A DNA stretch of 64,000 bases from Marinomonas sp. SBI8L (GTDB lineage: Bacteria > Pseudomonadota > Gammaproteobacteria > Pseudomonadales > Marinomonadaceae): NCBI RefSeq assembly GCF_001624705.1, contig NZ_JSEO01000007.1, positions 1 through 64,000 on the forward strand. Direction: 5' to 3'. Each line of letters begins with the position of its first letter. Position 1 is the first letter of the stretch. Of the stretch, positions 51,681 to 60,178 are shown piece after piece. The translations under genes and the position numbers were made by a program. Under the pieces are notes generated by a model. The model ran no database searches. It was given only the letters and a program-made list of their open reading frames with translations, and was not told the origin of the DNA.

Positions 51681-52926
51681 GGTCATTGGCCAGTGTTTGC
51701 GCTTGTTTAGATTGATTCGTTTTCTTTTCAGCATAATACAAAAGCGCTAAGGCTAATGAGCACAAGAGAATGTAGGCAATTGTCATTGGTACTAAGGTGT
51801 TGTTATACATCTGGCCTATGCTGGTGCCGACAATGTTCGACATAATAGAAGAGATGGCACCTATTACAGCAGCAGCGATACCCGCAACATGGCCCATAGG
51901 TTCCATCGCCATAGCATTGATGTTGCCAAATAATAAACCGAAGCAGAAAAACAAAATTCCAGCAAAGATTAAGAACATCCAAAGCTGTACTTCAAATACA
52001 GATTGTACACCAAGGAAGATGAGTGAATTAAGAATGATGATGCCAAATGCACGCTTACTTATGAGGTGCATGCCTAGGCGTCCAACAATTTTAGAATTAA
52101 CCAGTGATGACACACCAACTAAGAGTGCTAGTCCGCCAAAATAGATACTAAACAGCTTTCCCGTTTCAAATTGAACTTGAAAGATCTGCTGTGCTGAACT
52201 GATATAGCCGATAAGGCAGCCAAACATAAGGCCTGCACAAAACGTTAGGCTGACGGTACTTTTATTCGATATTACTTCTTTAAAGCCTGCGATAAAGCCA
52301 GCTTTGGTAAAGGGGATACGCTGTTCTGGTTTAAGTGTTTCCTCTAAACGAAAGTTAATCCAAGTCAAAATAATAATGGCGTAAAGACCATACATGATGA
52401 AAATGCCGTGCCAATTAGTGAAGAGTAGGATTAATTCACCCAGACTAGGCGCTAAGGCGGGTACCAGAATAAAAATCATCATGACCAAGGACATCACTTT
52501 AGCCATTTCTCGGCCTTCATATTGGTCTCGTACTAAAGAAACCGCTGAAATATAAGGGCCTGCTGCACCTAGGCCTTGAATAATACGGCCAGCAAGTAAC
52601 ATCTCGAAGCTTTGAGCAAAAAAGCAAACCAAGGTGCCAATAAAGTAGATAAATAGACCAGTATAAAGGACAGGCTTACGACCTAGAGCGTCGGATAGTG
52701 GACCAGCGATAAGTTGGCCACTTGCCATACCTAAGAATAGGGCGCCAATGAGTAATTGTACTTTATTTGGGTTTTCCATCTGCAAGTCTTGAGTAATCAT
52801 ACCCAAGGCAGGGAGTAGGGCATCAATAGAAATAGCCACTATAGACATTAGCACTGCGGTTAATACGGTAAATTCTTTAGCCGACATTTTCTGTTTTTGC
52901 ATTGATTCTGCTGCAAGCTGACTCAT
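51673..52926 (-). CDS. Bcr/CflA-family MFS drug-efflux transporter, second copy
   Basis: This 417-residue inner-membrane protein has twelve helices and the Bcr/CflA hallmarks: SIDALLPALGMITQDLQ in helix 1, GQLIAGPLSDALGRKPVLY (MFS motif A), LAGRIIQGLGAAGPYISAVS and ALAPSLGELILLFTNWHGIF. A short basic/Gln tail ends in LANDHA. It is only distantly similar to the transporter at 39572-40837. It overlaps the YaeR-like glyoxalase gene, suggesting linked detoxification; that is inference. Confidence 0.88.
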   Translation of the reverse strand: MSQLAAESMQKQKMSAKEFTVLTAVLMSIVAISIDALLPALGMITQDLQMENPNKVQLLIGALFLGMASGQLIAGPLSDALGRKPVLYTGLFIYFIGTLVCFFAQSFEMLLAGRIIQGLGAAGPYISAVSLVRDQYEGREMAKVMSLVMMIFILVPALAPSLGELILLFTNWHGIFIMYGLYAIIILTWINFRLEETLKPEQRIPFTKAGFIAGFKEVISNKSTVSLTFCAGLMFGCLIGYISSAQQIFQVQFETGKLFSIYFGGLALLVGVSSLVNSKIVGRLGMHLISKRAFGIIILNSLIFLGVQSVFEVQLWMFLIFAGILFFCFGLLFGNINAMAMEPMGHVAGIAAAVIGAISSIMSNIVGTSIGQMYNNTLVPMTIAYILLCSLALALLYYAEKKTNQSKQAQTLANDHA

Positions 52927-53044
52927 GCCACTCTCCTTGTAAATAATTGAGGCAAGAGTATATAGAAATTCACTTTTTTAAGTGACTTCTTTTTTCGTTC
53001 AATTATGCAACTAGTAAGAAAGTTTAGGCATCAAAGGGAAATGA

Positions 53045-53068
53045 AAAAGGAGGTTCGAGCCTCCTTTT
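53045..53068 (-). terminator. Terminator of the esterase gene
   Basis: The stem AAAAGGAGG (53045-53053) pairs with CCTCCTTTT (53060-53068) around TTCGAG. On the minus strand it is followed by a T run. Confidence 0.88.
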
Positions 53069-53084
53069 AATCGGTCTATTTATT

Positions 53085-53849
53085 TTATGTTTTTTGACAG
53101 AAACGCTTAACAAGGCTTGTGAATGGCAAAGGTTTTTCGGCATGTAACCAATGGCCTGTTGCTGGGATCATTTTAACTTGAGCATTAGGGAACCAGTGTA
53201 AAATAGCATCCTTGTGCTGAGCCTGAATATAGTCTGAATTCTCACCTTTTATAAATAAGGTTTCACCTTGGTAGGCTTTTTCGAAAGGGGGAGTTGCACG
53301 GATTTGGGCATAATTGTTAAAGAGGTTGTCGATATTTACTTGCCAAGCAAAGCCTGTATCTGCCTTGATTAGGCTCTTTAATAAAAACTGCCTGACACTG
53401 AGGGTTTCAACGTACTCAGCCAAAATAGTATCGGCTTCTTTGCGGTTTTTGATCTGATTAAGATCAATCGCTTTAAGTCCATCAAAGATACTGTGATGAC
53501 TTGATTCATAATCAACGGGAGCAATATCAGCAACGATTAAACGCTTTACCTTGTCAGGGAATTGAGAAGCGAACTGCATTGCAACTTTTCCACCCATAGA
53601 GTGTCCTAGCAAGAAGCAGGTTTCAATTCCCTCTGTTTGCATCCAAGTGTTGATGTGATTTGCCATGATGTCGTAAGCGGCATTTTCTAAGGCATCTGAT
53701 TTGCCATGGTTGGGTAGGTCTAAGCAATAAACGGTGAAGTGCTCACTCAGGGATTGCGCAATTGAATGCCAATTATCACTGTTACCAAATAATCCGTGAA
53801 TCACAACTAGGGGGACTTTGTTCTGACCATACTTTTTAAAATGTATCAT
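53085..53849 (-). CDS. ybfF: Alpha/beta-hydrolase, YbfF-type esterase
   Basis: This 254-residue cytoplasmic esterase has the oxyanion region VIHGLFGNSDNWHSIAQSL, DLPNHGKSD, the nucleophile elbow GHSMGGKVAMQFA with Ser at about 88, an Asp candidate in DIAPVDYE and the catalytic His in ATGHWLHAEKP near the C-terminus. This matches E. coli YbfF, which hydrolyses short and malonyl- or palmitoyl-CoA esters in vitro. The gene is monocistronic, and diverges from the CDP-alcohol phosphatidyltransferase gene across 191 bases. Confidence 0.88.
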   Translation of the reverse strand: MIHFKKYGQNKVPLVVIHGLFGNSDNWHSIAQSLSEHFTVYCLDLPNHGKSDALENAAYDIMANHINTWMQTEGIETCFLLGHSMGGKVAMQFASQFPDKVKRLIVADIAPVDYESSHHSIFDGLKAIDLNQIKNRKEADTILAEYVETLSVRQFLLKSLIKADTGFAWQVNIDNLFNNYAQIRATPPFEKAYQGETLFIKGENSDYIQAQHKDAILHWFPNAQVKMIPATGHWLHAEKPLPFTSLVKRFCQKT

Positions 53850-54040
53850 GGGCTTGTTATGCTCGTTCTGGGCGCTTGAGAGTGGGTTTGTGTATTATGC
53901 TCAACCTGCAATGAGTAATGCATAAAATCATGTAATCATACCTTCAATTAAGCAAGATACAATCTGTGTCTGCTTGATGAAATAAATTGATGAGTATTTC
54001 TTAGATAGCTGTAATACTCGATCAAAATAAATGGGAAACT

Positions 54041-54667
54041 ATGTTAGATAGACATTTTATTAAACTGCTTAAATGGCCTCTTGATACTACGGCGGCTTAC
54101 TTAGTAAAACAGCAAGTTAGTGCCAACAAGGTCACAGTGTTTGGTTTTATTATTGGCATGATGGTGATTCCGAGCTTGGCTTTTCAGGCTTATAGTCTTG
54201 CGCTGCTCTTTATCATTATTAATCGCCTTTGCGATGGGTTGGATGGGGCGATTGCTCGTCAAACACAACCAACTGATCTAGGCGGTTATCTTGATATTAC
54301 GTTAGATTTTATCTTCTATTCAGGTGTGATTTTTGGTTTTGCTTTGGCAAATCCAGAGATGAATGCTTTACCTGCGGCCTTTTTAATTTTTAGTTTTATG
54401 GGAACCGGTAGCAGCTTCTTAGCGTTTGCCATCATGGCAGAAAAACGTCAAATTAAGCAGTTAGATTATGGTAAGAAGTCTTTGTTCTATTTAGGTGGAC
54501 TTACCGAAGGTGCTGAAACCATTAGCCTCTTTATTTTTATCTGTTTAATGCCTGCTTACTTTACGAGCGCTGCTTGGCTGTTTGCCTCTCTCTGCTGGCT
54601 CACCACAGGTACTCGAATTTATGCCTCTTACTTGGCGTTAAAAACAAATGCACAAGAGTCTAATTAA
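54041..54667 (+). CDS. CDP-alcohol phosphatidyltransferase-family protein
   Basis: This 208-residue membrane protein carries the CDP-OH-P active-site motif DG-x2-AR-x8-G-x3-D-x3-D as CDGLDGAIARQTQPTDLGGY followed by LDITLDF, at about residues 66-93. Six helices are predicted. Such enzymes swap CMP of a CDP-linked lipid or alcohol for another alcohol in phospholipid or related synthesis. The substrate is not PgsA- or PssA-type by obvious signature. It is followed after 32 bases by a small membrane protein gene, probably in the same transcript. Confidence 0.9.
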   Translation: MLDRHFIKLLKWPLDTTAAYLVKQQVSANKVTVFGFIIGMMVIPSLAFQAYSLALLFIIINRLCDGLDGAIARQTQPTDLGGYLDITLDFIFYSGVIFGFALANPEMNALPAAFLIFSFMGTGSSFLAFAIMAEKRQIKQLDYGKKSLFYLGGLTEGAETISLFIFICLMPAYFTSAAWLFASLCWLTTGTRIYASYLALKTNAQESN

Positions 54668-54699
54668 GACTTCATCTTTACGTAAACAATAGGAAAAAC

Positions 54700-55104
54700 A
54701 TGGGCATCTTAACTGACATTTGTATGATACTGGCTTTAATAGCAAGCTTTAAACAAGGTAACTATGCCAGCTATATACCGGGCTTTTTAAATAAATTTTT
54801 ACCCCAATGTTATCGCTTGATTGCCTTTGTGGCGCTTTGGAATGTGCTTTGGTTTGCTGCTCGTAATATTGATTACTTTTGGGGGCAAATGTCGCTTGTA
54901 TCAGGTATCAGTACCTTGCTGATTCTGATGCCTTTAATTGAGTTAGAGAAGTTTCCTCGTTTTTTACAAAACTCGGTTTTAACCCTGACTATTCAGCGTT
55001 TGGCAAGCCAAATGACAGGGTGGAATTATGTCATTGTGAGGATTTTTCTAGGGGCTTGTATACTGCAATACAGCACAACTTTAATTAAGCTGAATCTGGC
55101 CTAA
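54700..55104 (+). CDS. Small membrane protein of unknown family
   Basis: This 134-residue hydrophobic protein is one I do not recognise. Predicted membrane segments lie at about residues 4-17, 40-55 (RLIAFVALWNVLWFAA), 65-81 (VSGISTLLILMPLIEL) and 107-125 (YVIVRIFLGACILQYST). There is no signal peptide or known motif. It lies 32 bases after the CDP-alcohol phosphatidyltransferase gene with an AGGAAA ribosome-binding site, so the two are likely co-expressed and may work in the same lipid process. Confidence 0.7.
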   Translation: MGILTDICMILALIASFKQGNYASYIPGFLNKFLPQCYRLIAFVALWNVLWFAARNIDYFWGQMSLVSGISTLLILMPLIELEKFPRFLQNSVLTLTIQRLASQMTGWNYVIVRIFLGACILQYSTTLIKLNLA

Positions 55105-55130
55105 TGAGCTGATTCAACTTAATTAATGCT

Positions 55131-55178
55131 AGGGACGCTGTGATTAAGTCACCTCTTCTTTGTCTGTTCTTTTAAGTG
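55131..55178. repeat. Lone left end of the MITE-like element
   Basis: This stretch aligns with the first 48 bases of the 321-bp element (shared AAGTCACCTCTTCT and CTGTTCTTTTAAG-like parts). Its outermost bases are diverged and no right end is found before the next gene at 55200. It is best read as a decayed fragment. Confidence 0.6.
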
Positions 55179-55199
55179 TGTGGCGTATTTTTAGGCTCT

Positions 55200-55853
55200 C
55201 TAGCTAAGAGGGAGATGGCCTGTTTTCACTAGAATGATGGTCTTTTCCTCTACATAAGGGTTATGTTCACTCATATGAGGACTGCGTAACCAAGTGTGTT
55301 TTGGGTAAGTGCCATGCTCATCTCGAAACTCACCTTCAAGTACTAAAATCTCTTCACCGCCAAAATGTCTATGGGGCTGAAAACGTTCTCCAGCAGGCCA
55401 CTTAACTAGGGCCGTATGCTCGCCTCCAAATTCATGCAGGGGCATGACTTCTAACCCTCCAATACCTGCAAGCCATGTTTGTTCTTGAGTATTGATATTT
55501 ACCTTTACATTGTCACCTTGCTGAAATTGATTGAGTTTTACAAATAAGGTACAGCCGTTCTCACTATGAGGGGTATGTACAGAGTTAGCTGGGTGACGTA
55601 AATAAGATCCAGCAGGATAATCACCGTGTTCATCACTAAACACACCTTCTAAGACGAAGATCTCTTCCCCCTGAGGGTGAGGGTGTTGAGCAAAACTGGC
55701 TTGGGCCTGATATTTTACCAAGCTGGTGGTGTGGCCAGATTCTTTGGCTTCTCTTTCTAATGGTTTTCTATGTACCAAAGGGCTAGGGCTTGCTTGCCAA
55801 TCTTGCTTTTGGCTTTCAATGACAAGACGTTGCTGAAACTGCATATTAAGCAT
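55200..55853 (-). CDS. Double-cupin protein, ChrR-cupin-like
   Basis: This 217-residue protein has two tandem cupin domains of the anti-ECF-sigma ChrR type. HPHPQGEEIFVLEGVFSDEHG lies near 56-76 and RHFGGEEILVLEGEFRDEHG near 157-176, each followed by a PxxxxLRxPxxSxHxP strand (SYLRHPANSVHTPHSE; TWLRSPHMSEHNPY). The N-terminal zinc domain needed for sigma binding in real ChrR is absent, so an anti-sigma role is unlikely. It may be a metal-binding enzyme of unknown substrate. The gene is monocistronic. Confidence 0.85.
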   Translation of the reverse strand: MLNMQFQQRLVIESQKQDWQASPSPLVHRKPLEREAKESGHTTSLVKYQAQASFAQHPHPQGEEIFVLEGVFSDEHGDYPAGSYLRHPANSVHTPHSENGCTLFVKLNQFQQGDNVKVNINTQEQTWLAGIGGLEVMPLHEFGGEHTALVKWPAGERFQPHRHFGGEEILVLEGEFRDEHGTYPKHTWLRSPHMSEHNPYVEEKTIILVKTGHLPLS

Positions 55854-56028
55854 GGGATTTGTTCCTATGAATTTCTGATACTCTTATTGTATCGTTAAAT
55901 AACATAAGAAAAGCAGTAGGCACAAATAGGTTGCTTAGGTACTTTTTGGTCTAGTTTGCTGAAAAATAAGGGTTTATTTTTATTAGGTGAGAAATAGGTG
56001 ATACCTTTTAGTATCACCTAGATTGGTT

Positions 56029-56562
56029 TTAATTGGCTTTATATAGACCATAAACAGCATGATCTAAAATACGATCACCGACTTTTTCTGCATGGGTAAT
56101 AGTGCCTTCTAACGTCATATTTAGACGTTCACACACAGCGCGACTGGCAAGGTTATCTTTTGCTGCACTGATTTGTATTTTCTGTATATCAAGCTCTGTA
56201 AAAGCGTATTGAATCAGGTGCTGGCATGCTCGAGTGATAATCCCTTTACCTTGATAACCTGCACTTAACCAATAACCTATTTCGGCTTTTTTAAGTTTAT
56301 GATCAATGCTATTGAAACTGATGTTACCAACTAACTCTTCTTGATAAAAAATACCACAGGTTAGGCTCTTACCATCGGCATAGTCATGTAATGACTTTTG
56401 GGCGAATTCTTTAAAATCATCCGCAGATTGGCAAAAGACTGGCCAAGCAAGCCATTGTTTTAAATAGTCATAATTCGCTTTAACGAGTGTTGAATAAGCT
56501 TCTGAAAAGCTTGGATCAACTAGTCCTAGTTTAATATCTTGATCCACTTCCATGGCAAACAT
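56029..56562 (-). CDS. RimL-like GNAT N-acetyltransferase
   Basis: This 177-residue acetyltransferase of the RimJ/RimL group has EAYSTLVKANYDYLKQWLAW at the start, IGYWLSAGYQGKGIITRACQ as the acetyl-CoA-binding motif A, and QISAAKDNLASRAVCERLNM near the end. Substrates of such proteins range from ribosomal L7/L12 to small amines or antibiotics; none can be assigned here. ATG 56562 follows GGAG by 5 bases. The gene diverges from the SOS-controlled umuD. Confidence 0.88.
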   Translation of the reverse strand: MFAMEVDQDIKLGLVDPSFSEAYSTLVKANYDYLKQWLAWPVFCQSADDFKEFAQKSLHDYADGKSLTCGIFYQEELVGNISFNSIDHKLKKAEIGYWLSAGYQGKGIITRACQHLIQYAFTELDIQKIQISAAKDNLASRAVCERLNMTLEGTITHAEKVGDRILDHAVYGLYKAN

Positions 56563-56691
56563 AAGTACTCCTTTATATTGTTCTCGTATGTTTGGACTGC
56601 TTATTAGAGCATGTTTTTTGTGCAGCTGCGCTAGCGGGATTTTAAATTAGTCGGTAATTAGGGCTATTGCTCGAAAAAACTTTAAACTATA

Positions 56692-56707
56692 CTGTATGTA
56701 TATACAG
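56692..56707 (+). promoter_or_regulatory. LexA (SOS) box of umuDC
   Basis: CTGTATGTATATACAG matches the gammaproteobacterial LexA box (CTGT, eight AT-rich bases, ACAG) perfectly at both arms. It lies 17 bases before the umuD start and overlaps a possible -10 element (TATACT at 56688-56693). Confidence 0.93.
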
Positions 56708-56723
56708 TTTTTTTGGAGTTGAT

Positions 56724-57173
56724 ATGCGAGTTTCTTATTTAGGTACATCAGAATCCCGTGCTTTTATTGATGCGAATAGCATCCAAATCCCTCTTTATAT
56801 GGAATCTGTTTCAGCTGGATTTCCATCACCCGCGCAAGACTTTGTCGAGCGTAAACTAGATTTGAATGAACTTTGTATTAAACACCCACAATCCACCTTC
56901 TTTGTACGAGTGCAGGGAGACTCTATGTCTGAGGCAGGGATTTATAATCAAGATGTACTTGTGATAGATCGCTCCTTAACGGCTCGCCATGGGGATTTTG
57001 TTATAGCTTGTGTTCATGGGGAGATGACGGTGAAAGAGCTTGTGCTCAAGCCTAACGTGGCTTTAAGGCCAAAAAACAAAGCCTATTCTGCAATCGCTAT
57101 TACAGAAGAGTCTGAACTGGCCATCTTTGGTGTTGTGATTAGCGTTGTTCGTAATATTCAGAGGCAAGAATGA
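56724..57173 (+). CDS. umuD: DNA polymerase V protease-like subunit UmuD
   Basis: This 149-residue LexA-like autoprotease is the partner of UmuC. Self-cleavage should occur between Ala31 and Gly32 in SAGFPSPAQDF. Catalytic Ser67 lies in VQGDSMSEAGI and Lys104 in MTVKELVLKP. After RecA-stimulated cleavage UmuD' joins UmuC to form error-prone Pol V. GGAG lies five bases before ATG 56724; upstream in-frame starts overlap the LexA box and are rejected. The gene overlaps umuC by 4 bases (ATGA). Confidence 0.95.
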   Translation: MRVSYLGTSESRAFIDANSIQIPLYMESVSAGFPSPAQDFVERKLDLNELCIKHPQSTFFVRVQGDSMSEAGIYNQDVLVIDRSLTARHGDFVIACVHGEMTVKELVLKPNVALRPKNKAYSAIAITEESELAIFGVVISVVRNIQRQE

Positions 57174-58441
57174 GCAAGGTATTTGCTCTGGTAGATTGTA
57201 ATAACTTTTATGCCAGTTGTGAAAAACTGTTTCGACCCGATTTAAAGCATAAGCCCGTTGTCGTCTTGTCGAATAATGATGGTTGTGTTGTTGCACGCTC
57301 TCAAGAAGTTAAAGCTCTAGGAATCAAAATGGGTGGGCCTGTCTTTAAGTTGGCGGACGATATTAAACGTTATGATATTACCTGCTTTTCCTCTAATTAC
57401 GCCTTATATGCAGATATGTCGAATCGCGTGATGACCTTGCTAGAGGAAGCTGCGCCAGCCATTGAAATTTATTCTATTGATGAGGCTTTTTTAGATTTAT
57501 CAGGAATAGACGCTTGTACTGATTTACTCACCTTCTCCCAAAACTTGAAGCGCAAAGTAGATAAAAACACAGGTATTCCTGTATGTATTGGTATGGCGCC
57601 TTCTAAAACATTGGCTAAATTGGCCAATCATGCCGCTAAAAAGTATCGAGCGACAGGAGGTGTGGTGAACCTTATGTCTCCTGAGCGGCAAACACGTCTG
57701 TTAGCTTTAATTGATGTGGTCGAAGTTTGGGGAGTAGGTAGACGTTTATCTAAAAAGTTGTATCAATTAGGAATACATACCGCGTTAGATTTAGCTCAAG
57801 CGGATGTGAATATGATACGTGAGCAGTTTTCGGTTGTGCTTGAGCGGACAGTGCGAGAGTTGAATGGTGTTGCTTGTATTGACCTTGAGCAGGTGCCTCC
57901 TAGTAGGCAGCAAGTTATTTGTAGTCGCTCTTTTGCTTATCGCATTACGGAAAAAAGCCAAATGCGTGAAGCCCTTTGTAAATATGTGACCCGTGCAGCG
58001 GAAAGGTTAAGAGAACAAAAACGTACCGCTAAACTAGTCAGTGTGTTTATTCGAACCAGTGCTTATAGCCCAAATGAGGCGCAATATGCAAACTCTCTCG
58101 TGGCTGAACTTGCTTGCCCTAGTGATGACACCAGAGATCTTATTGCCATTGTAGAGACGAGTTTAGATAAGTTATGGAGAGAAGGCTTTTATTACGCCAA
58201 AGCGGGAGTCGTGTTACTAGATTTATATGATGCAGAGCAAGGACAGTGCGAGCTGTTTTCTTCTTCTCGACCACAGGAAAAATCCAAAGAACTTATGCAG
58301 GTATTGGATAAGATTAATCAAAAAGGCCTAGGGCATGTGTACTTTGCCGCACAGGGAACCGCCCCAGTTTGGCAGATGAAGCGAGAGTATTTATCGCCAG
58401 CCTATACGACTAACTGGCAGGATCTGCCCAAAGTACGTTAA
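57170..58441 (+). CDS. umuC: DNA polymerase V catalytic subunit UmuC
   Basis: This 423-residue Y-family translesion DNA polymerase has the palm motif FALVDCNNFYASCEKLFRPD at the start, VVVLSNNDGCVVARS, the catalytic pair in YSIDEAFLDLSG near residue 100, the helix-hairpin-helix region VWGVGRRLSKKLYQLGI near 186 and a little-finger domain from about 240. The C-terminal UmuC-specific domain (DUF4113-like) ends HVYFAAQGTAPVWQMKREYL, with full family length. It is translationally coupled to umuD under the LexA box. Confidence 0.96.
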   Translation: MSKVFALVDCNNFYASCEKLFRPDLKHKPVVVLSNNDGCVVARSQEVKALGIKMGGPVFKLADDIKRYDITCFSSNYALYADMSNRVMTLLEEAAPAIEIYSIDEAFLDLSGIDACTDLLTFSQNLKRKVDKNTGIPVCIGMAPSKTLAKLANHAAKKYRATGGVVNLMSPERQTRLLALIDVVEVWGVGRRLSKKLYQLGIHTALDLAQADVNMIREQFSVVLERTVRELNGVACIDLEQVPPSRQQVICSRSFAYRITEKSQMREALCKYVTRAAERLREQKRTAKLVSVFIRTSAYSPNEAQYANSLVAELACPSDDTRDLIAIVETSLDKLWREGFYYAKAGVVLLDLYDAEQGQCELFSSSRPQEKSKELMQVLDKINQKGLGHVYFAAQGTAPVWQMKREYLSPAYTTNWQDLPKVR

Positions 58442-58448
58442 TTGGATA

Positions 58449-59672
58449 TTAAACGTACTTTAAGGTGTCATTTGCCCATAGACTGGCTTCACCATAAGAG
58501 CGACTTAGCGCGATTCTTTCAGAAGAAGGTAGAACCGCAATATAGTTCCAATCTTGTTTCTCTAAGGCGCAGGCCTTACGTAAACGTGCACCAATGTCAC
58601 CACGATAATGCTTGATTGCTTCAAGCACTTCATCGTCTAAATTGATCTGTTCAAACACTATCTTTTTTTCAACCTGAAGTACTAGGTCAATGCCTGACAT
58701 GATACCCGCCATAAAATCCGTATCTGGACTCGGGGATTTTTCTTGAACTGCAAGCGCTTCGCAGCATTTGGCTCGTATAAGCAAAAACCGAAATATTTCG
58801 TTTGAGTGTTTTGAGTTGGCTGTAATCGTAATGAGCAGAGCCCACTTTTTAATTTGTTTTAAACCAAGAAAAACAACCGCTTCTTTGAGGTTAGTGACTT
58901 TGCGCTGTAGTCCACAGATAGGGCTATTTAGGATACGCAATAATTGGTAAGACAGCCTAGGATCTTTGCTTACCAACTTAGTCACTTTTTCGACAGTGAT
59001 GTTTTCATTGGATAGCTCACTTACTAATTCTAAAGCGTTACTCATGCTTGAGTTGATACGCCGACCTTTCACAATGGAGGGTTTTTGTAGGTAATAACCC
59101 TGAAAAAGATCAAAGCCTAATTCTTTGCACTCATCGTACATTTTTTGGTCTTCAACCTTTTCTGCCACTAGGATGAGTTTTTGATCTTTGAGTGCTTGAA
59201 TTTGCTTGTGATGTTTATAAGGATCTGTGTGTAAAACATCAATTTTGACCATTTGTATATAAGGGAAAAGGTCCGCGTAGCTTGGATCAAAATTATAATC
59301 ATCCAGTACAAATCGATAGCCTGCCTTATGCCACTTGGCAACGGACTCAACAAAGGCTGGTGTGATTTTTTGATCTTCAAGAATTTCTATATAGACTAAG
59401 GTTGGATCGATTGGAAAAAAGGCGTCGGACATTAATAAGTCACGGGTGATATTAACAAAGTAAGGTGTTCGCATTTGCGTTTCTAACTCGGTAATACCAA
59501 TACATAAATTCACTAGCACCTGACTTGTCGCATCCTCGCCATCGATGACATTCGCCATAGTTTCGTCATTATTACGAAATAATAATTCATAGCCAAACAA
59601 CTTACTTTTTTTGTCAAAAATGGGCTGCTGAGCCATCATCAAATCATTAAGTGTGCCAGGTAGTGAAGCCAT
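58449..59672 (-). CDS. EAL/HDOD-domain signalling protein
   Basis: This 407-residue cytoplasmic protein has an N-terminal EAL-like domain (about 10-200: MAQQPIFDKKSKLFGYELLF; FVLDDYNFDP; VKIDVLH) and a C-terminal HDOD domain (about 205-390: LVSKDPRLSYQLLRILNSP; EAVVFLGLKQIKKWALLI). The EAL motif reads ELL, and the second strand has ILED rather than the full set of metal ligands. It therefore probably does not hydrolyse cyclic di-GMP and acts as a protein scaffold, as in CdgJ-like proteins of Vibrio. ATG 59672 has AAGGA upstream; a further in-frame start at 59720 is unlikely. Confidence 0.88.
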   Translation of the reverse strand: MASLPGTLNDLMMAQQPIFDKKSKLFGYELLFRNNDETMANVIDGEDATSQVLVNLCIGITELETQMRTPYFVNITRDLLMSDAFFPIDPTLVYIEILEDQKITPAFVESVAKWHKAGYRFVLDDYNFDPSYADLFPYIQMVKIDVLHTDPYKHHKQIQALKDQKLILVAEKVEDQKMYDECKELGFDLFQGYYLQKPSIVKGRRINSSMSNALELVSELSNENITVEKVTKLVSKDPRLSYQLLRILNSPICGLQRKVTNLKEAVVFLGLKQIKKWALLITITANSKHSNEIFRFLLIRAKCCEALAVQEKSPSPDTDFMAGIMSGIDLVLQVEKKIVFEQINLDDEVLEAIKHYRGDIGARLRKACALEKQDWNYIAVLPSSERIALSRSYGEASLWANDTLKYV

Positions 59673-59873
59673 TCTATATCCTTTTGAAGGTGAACTTAGC
59701 AGGACCGAGCCTGCCAACATCTATGTCAGCAGATATTAACAGGGCTATTTCATAGATTACGAGCTGCATAATCAATAATAGTTGTAAAAGTTCGATCAGA
59801 GTAACTTAGATTAAGAAAATAGCAGAAATTTGAGTCGGATTGCTAAAAAAATAAAAGGGTGTGGAGTCAGATA

Positions 59874-60161
59874 TTAGTTGTTGCTAAAAAAAGCGATTTC
59901 GATATCACTTTTGACGATGGCACAGCAAGCGAGTAGATAGCCGCTTTGTACCCAAGCTAGAGGCTCTTCTAAATAGATTACATTGCCTCGTAGAAGCTTA
60001 AGGGAGCATGAGCTGCAGTAGCCTTCACGACACTGGTATTCAACGAGAATACCAGCGCGTTCAAGCTGAGCAAGTAGAGGCTCGTCTTCAGTAACAAGAA
60101 TTTCTTTCTTTCCCAAAAGTACCCTATGTAATAGGTCTTGGTTGTTAGAAATTGCTGTCAT
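59874..60161 (-). CDS. yfaE: Ribonucleotide-reductase maintenance [2Fe-2S] ferredoxin
   Basis: This 95-residue plant-type ferredoxin has the cluster ligands in YQCREGYCSSCSLKL (C-x4-C-x2-C) and the fourth Cys in LLACCAI. YfaE delivers electrons and iron to rebuild the diferric-tyrosyl radical of NrdB. It lies 17 bases downstream of nrdB on the same strand, the arrangement also seen in enterobacteria, and so is almost certainly co-transcribed. Confidence 0.94.
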   Translation of the reverse strand: MTAISNNQDLLHRVLLGKKEILVTEDEPLLAQLERAGILVEYQCREGYCSSCSLKLLRGNVIYLEEPLAWVQSGYLLACCAIVKSDIEIAFFSNN

Positions 60162-60178
60162 TAAAGCTGTCTTCCTTA

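Noticed and set aside
55200-55853. ChrR anti-sigma factor
   Set aside because: Both cupin repeats are present, but the N-terminal zinc-binding anti-sigma domain and an adjacent ECF sigma gene are missing.
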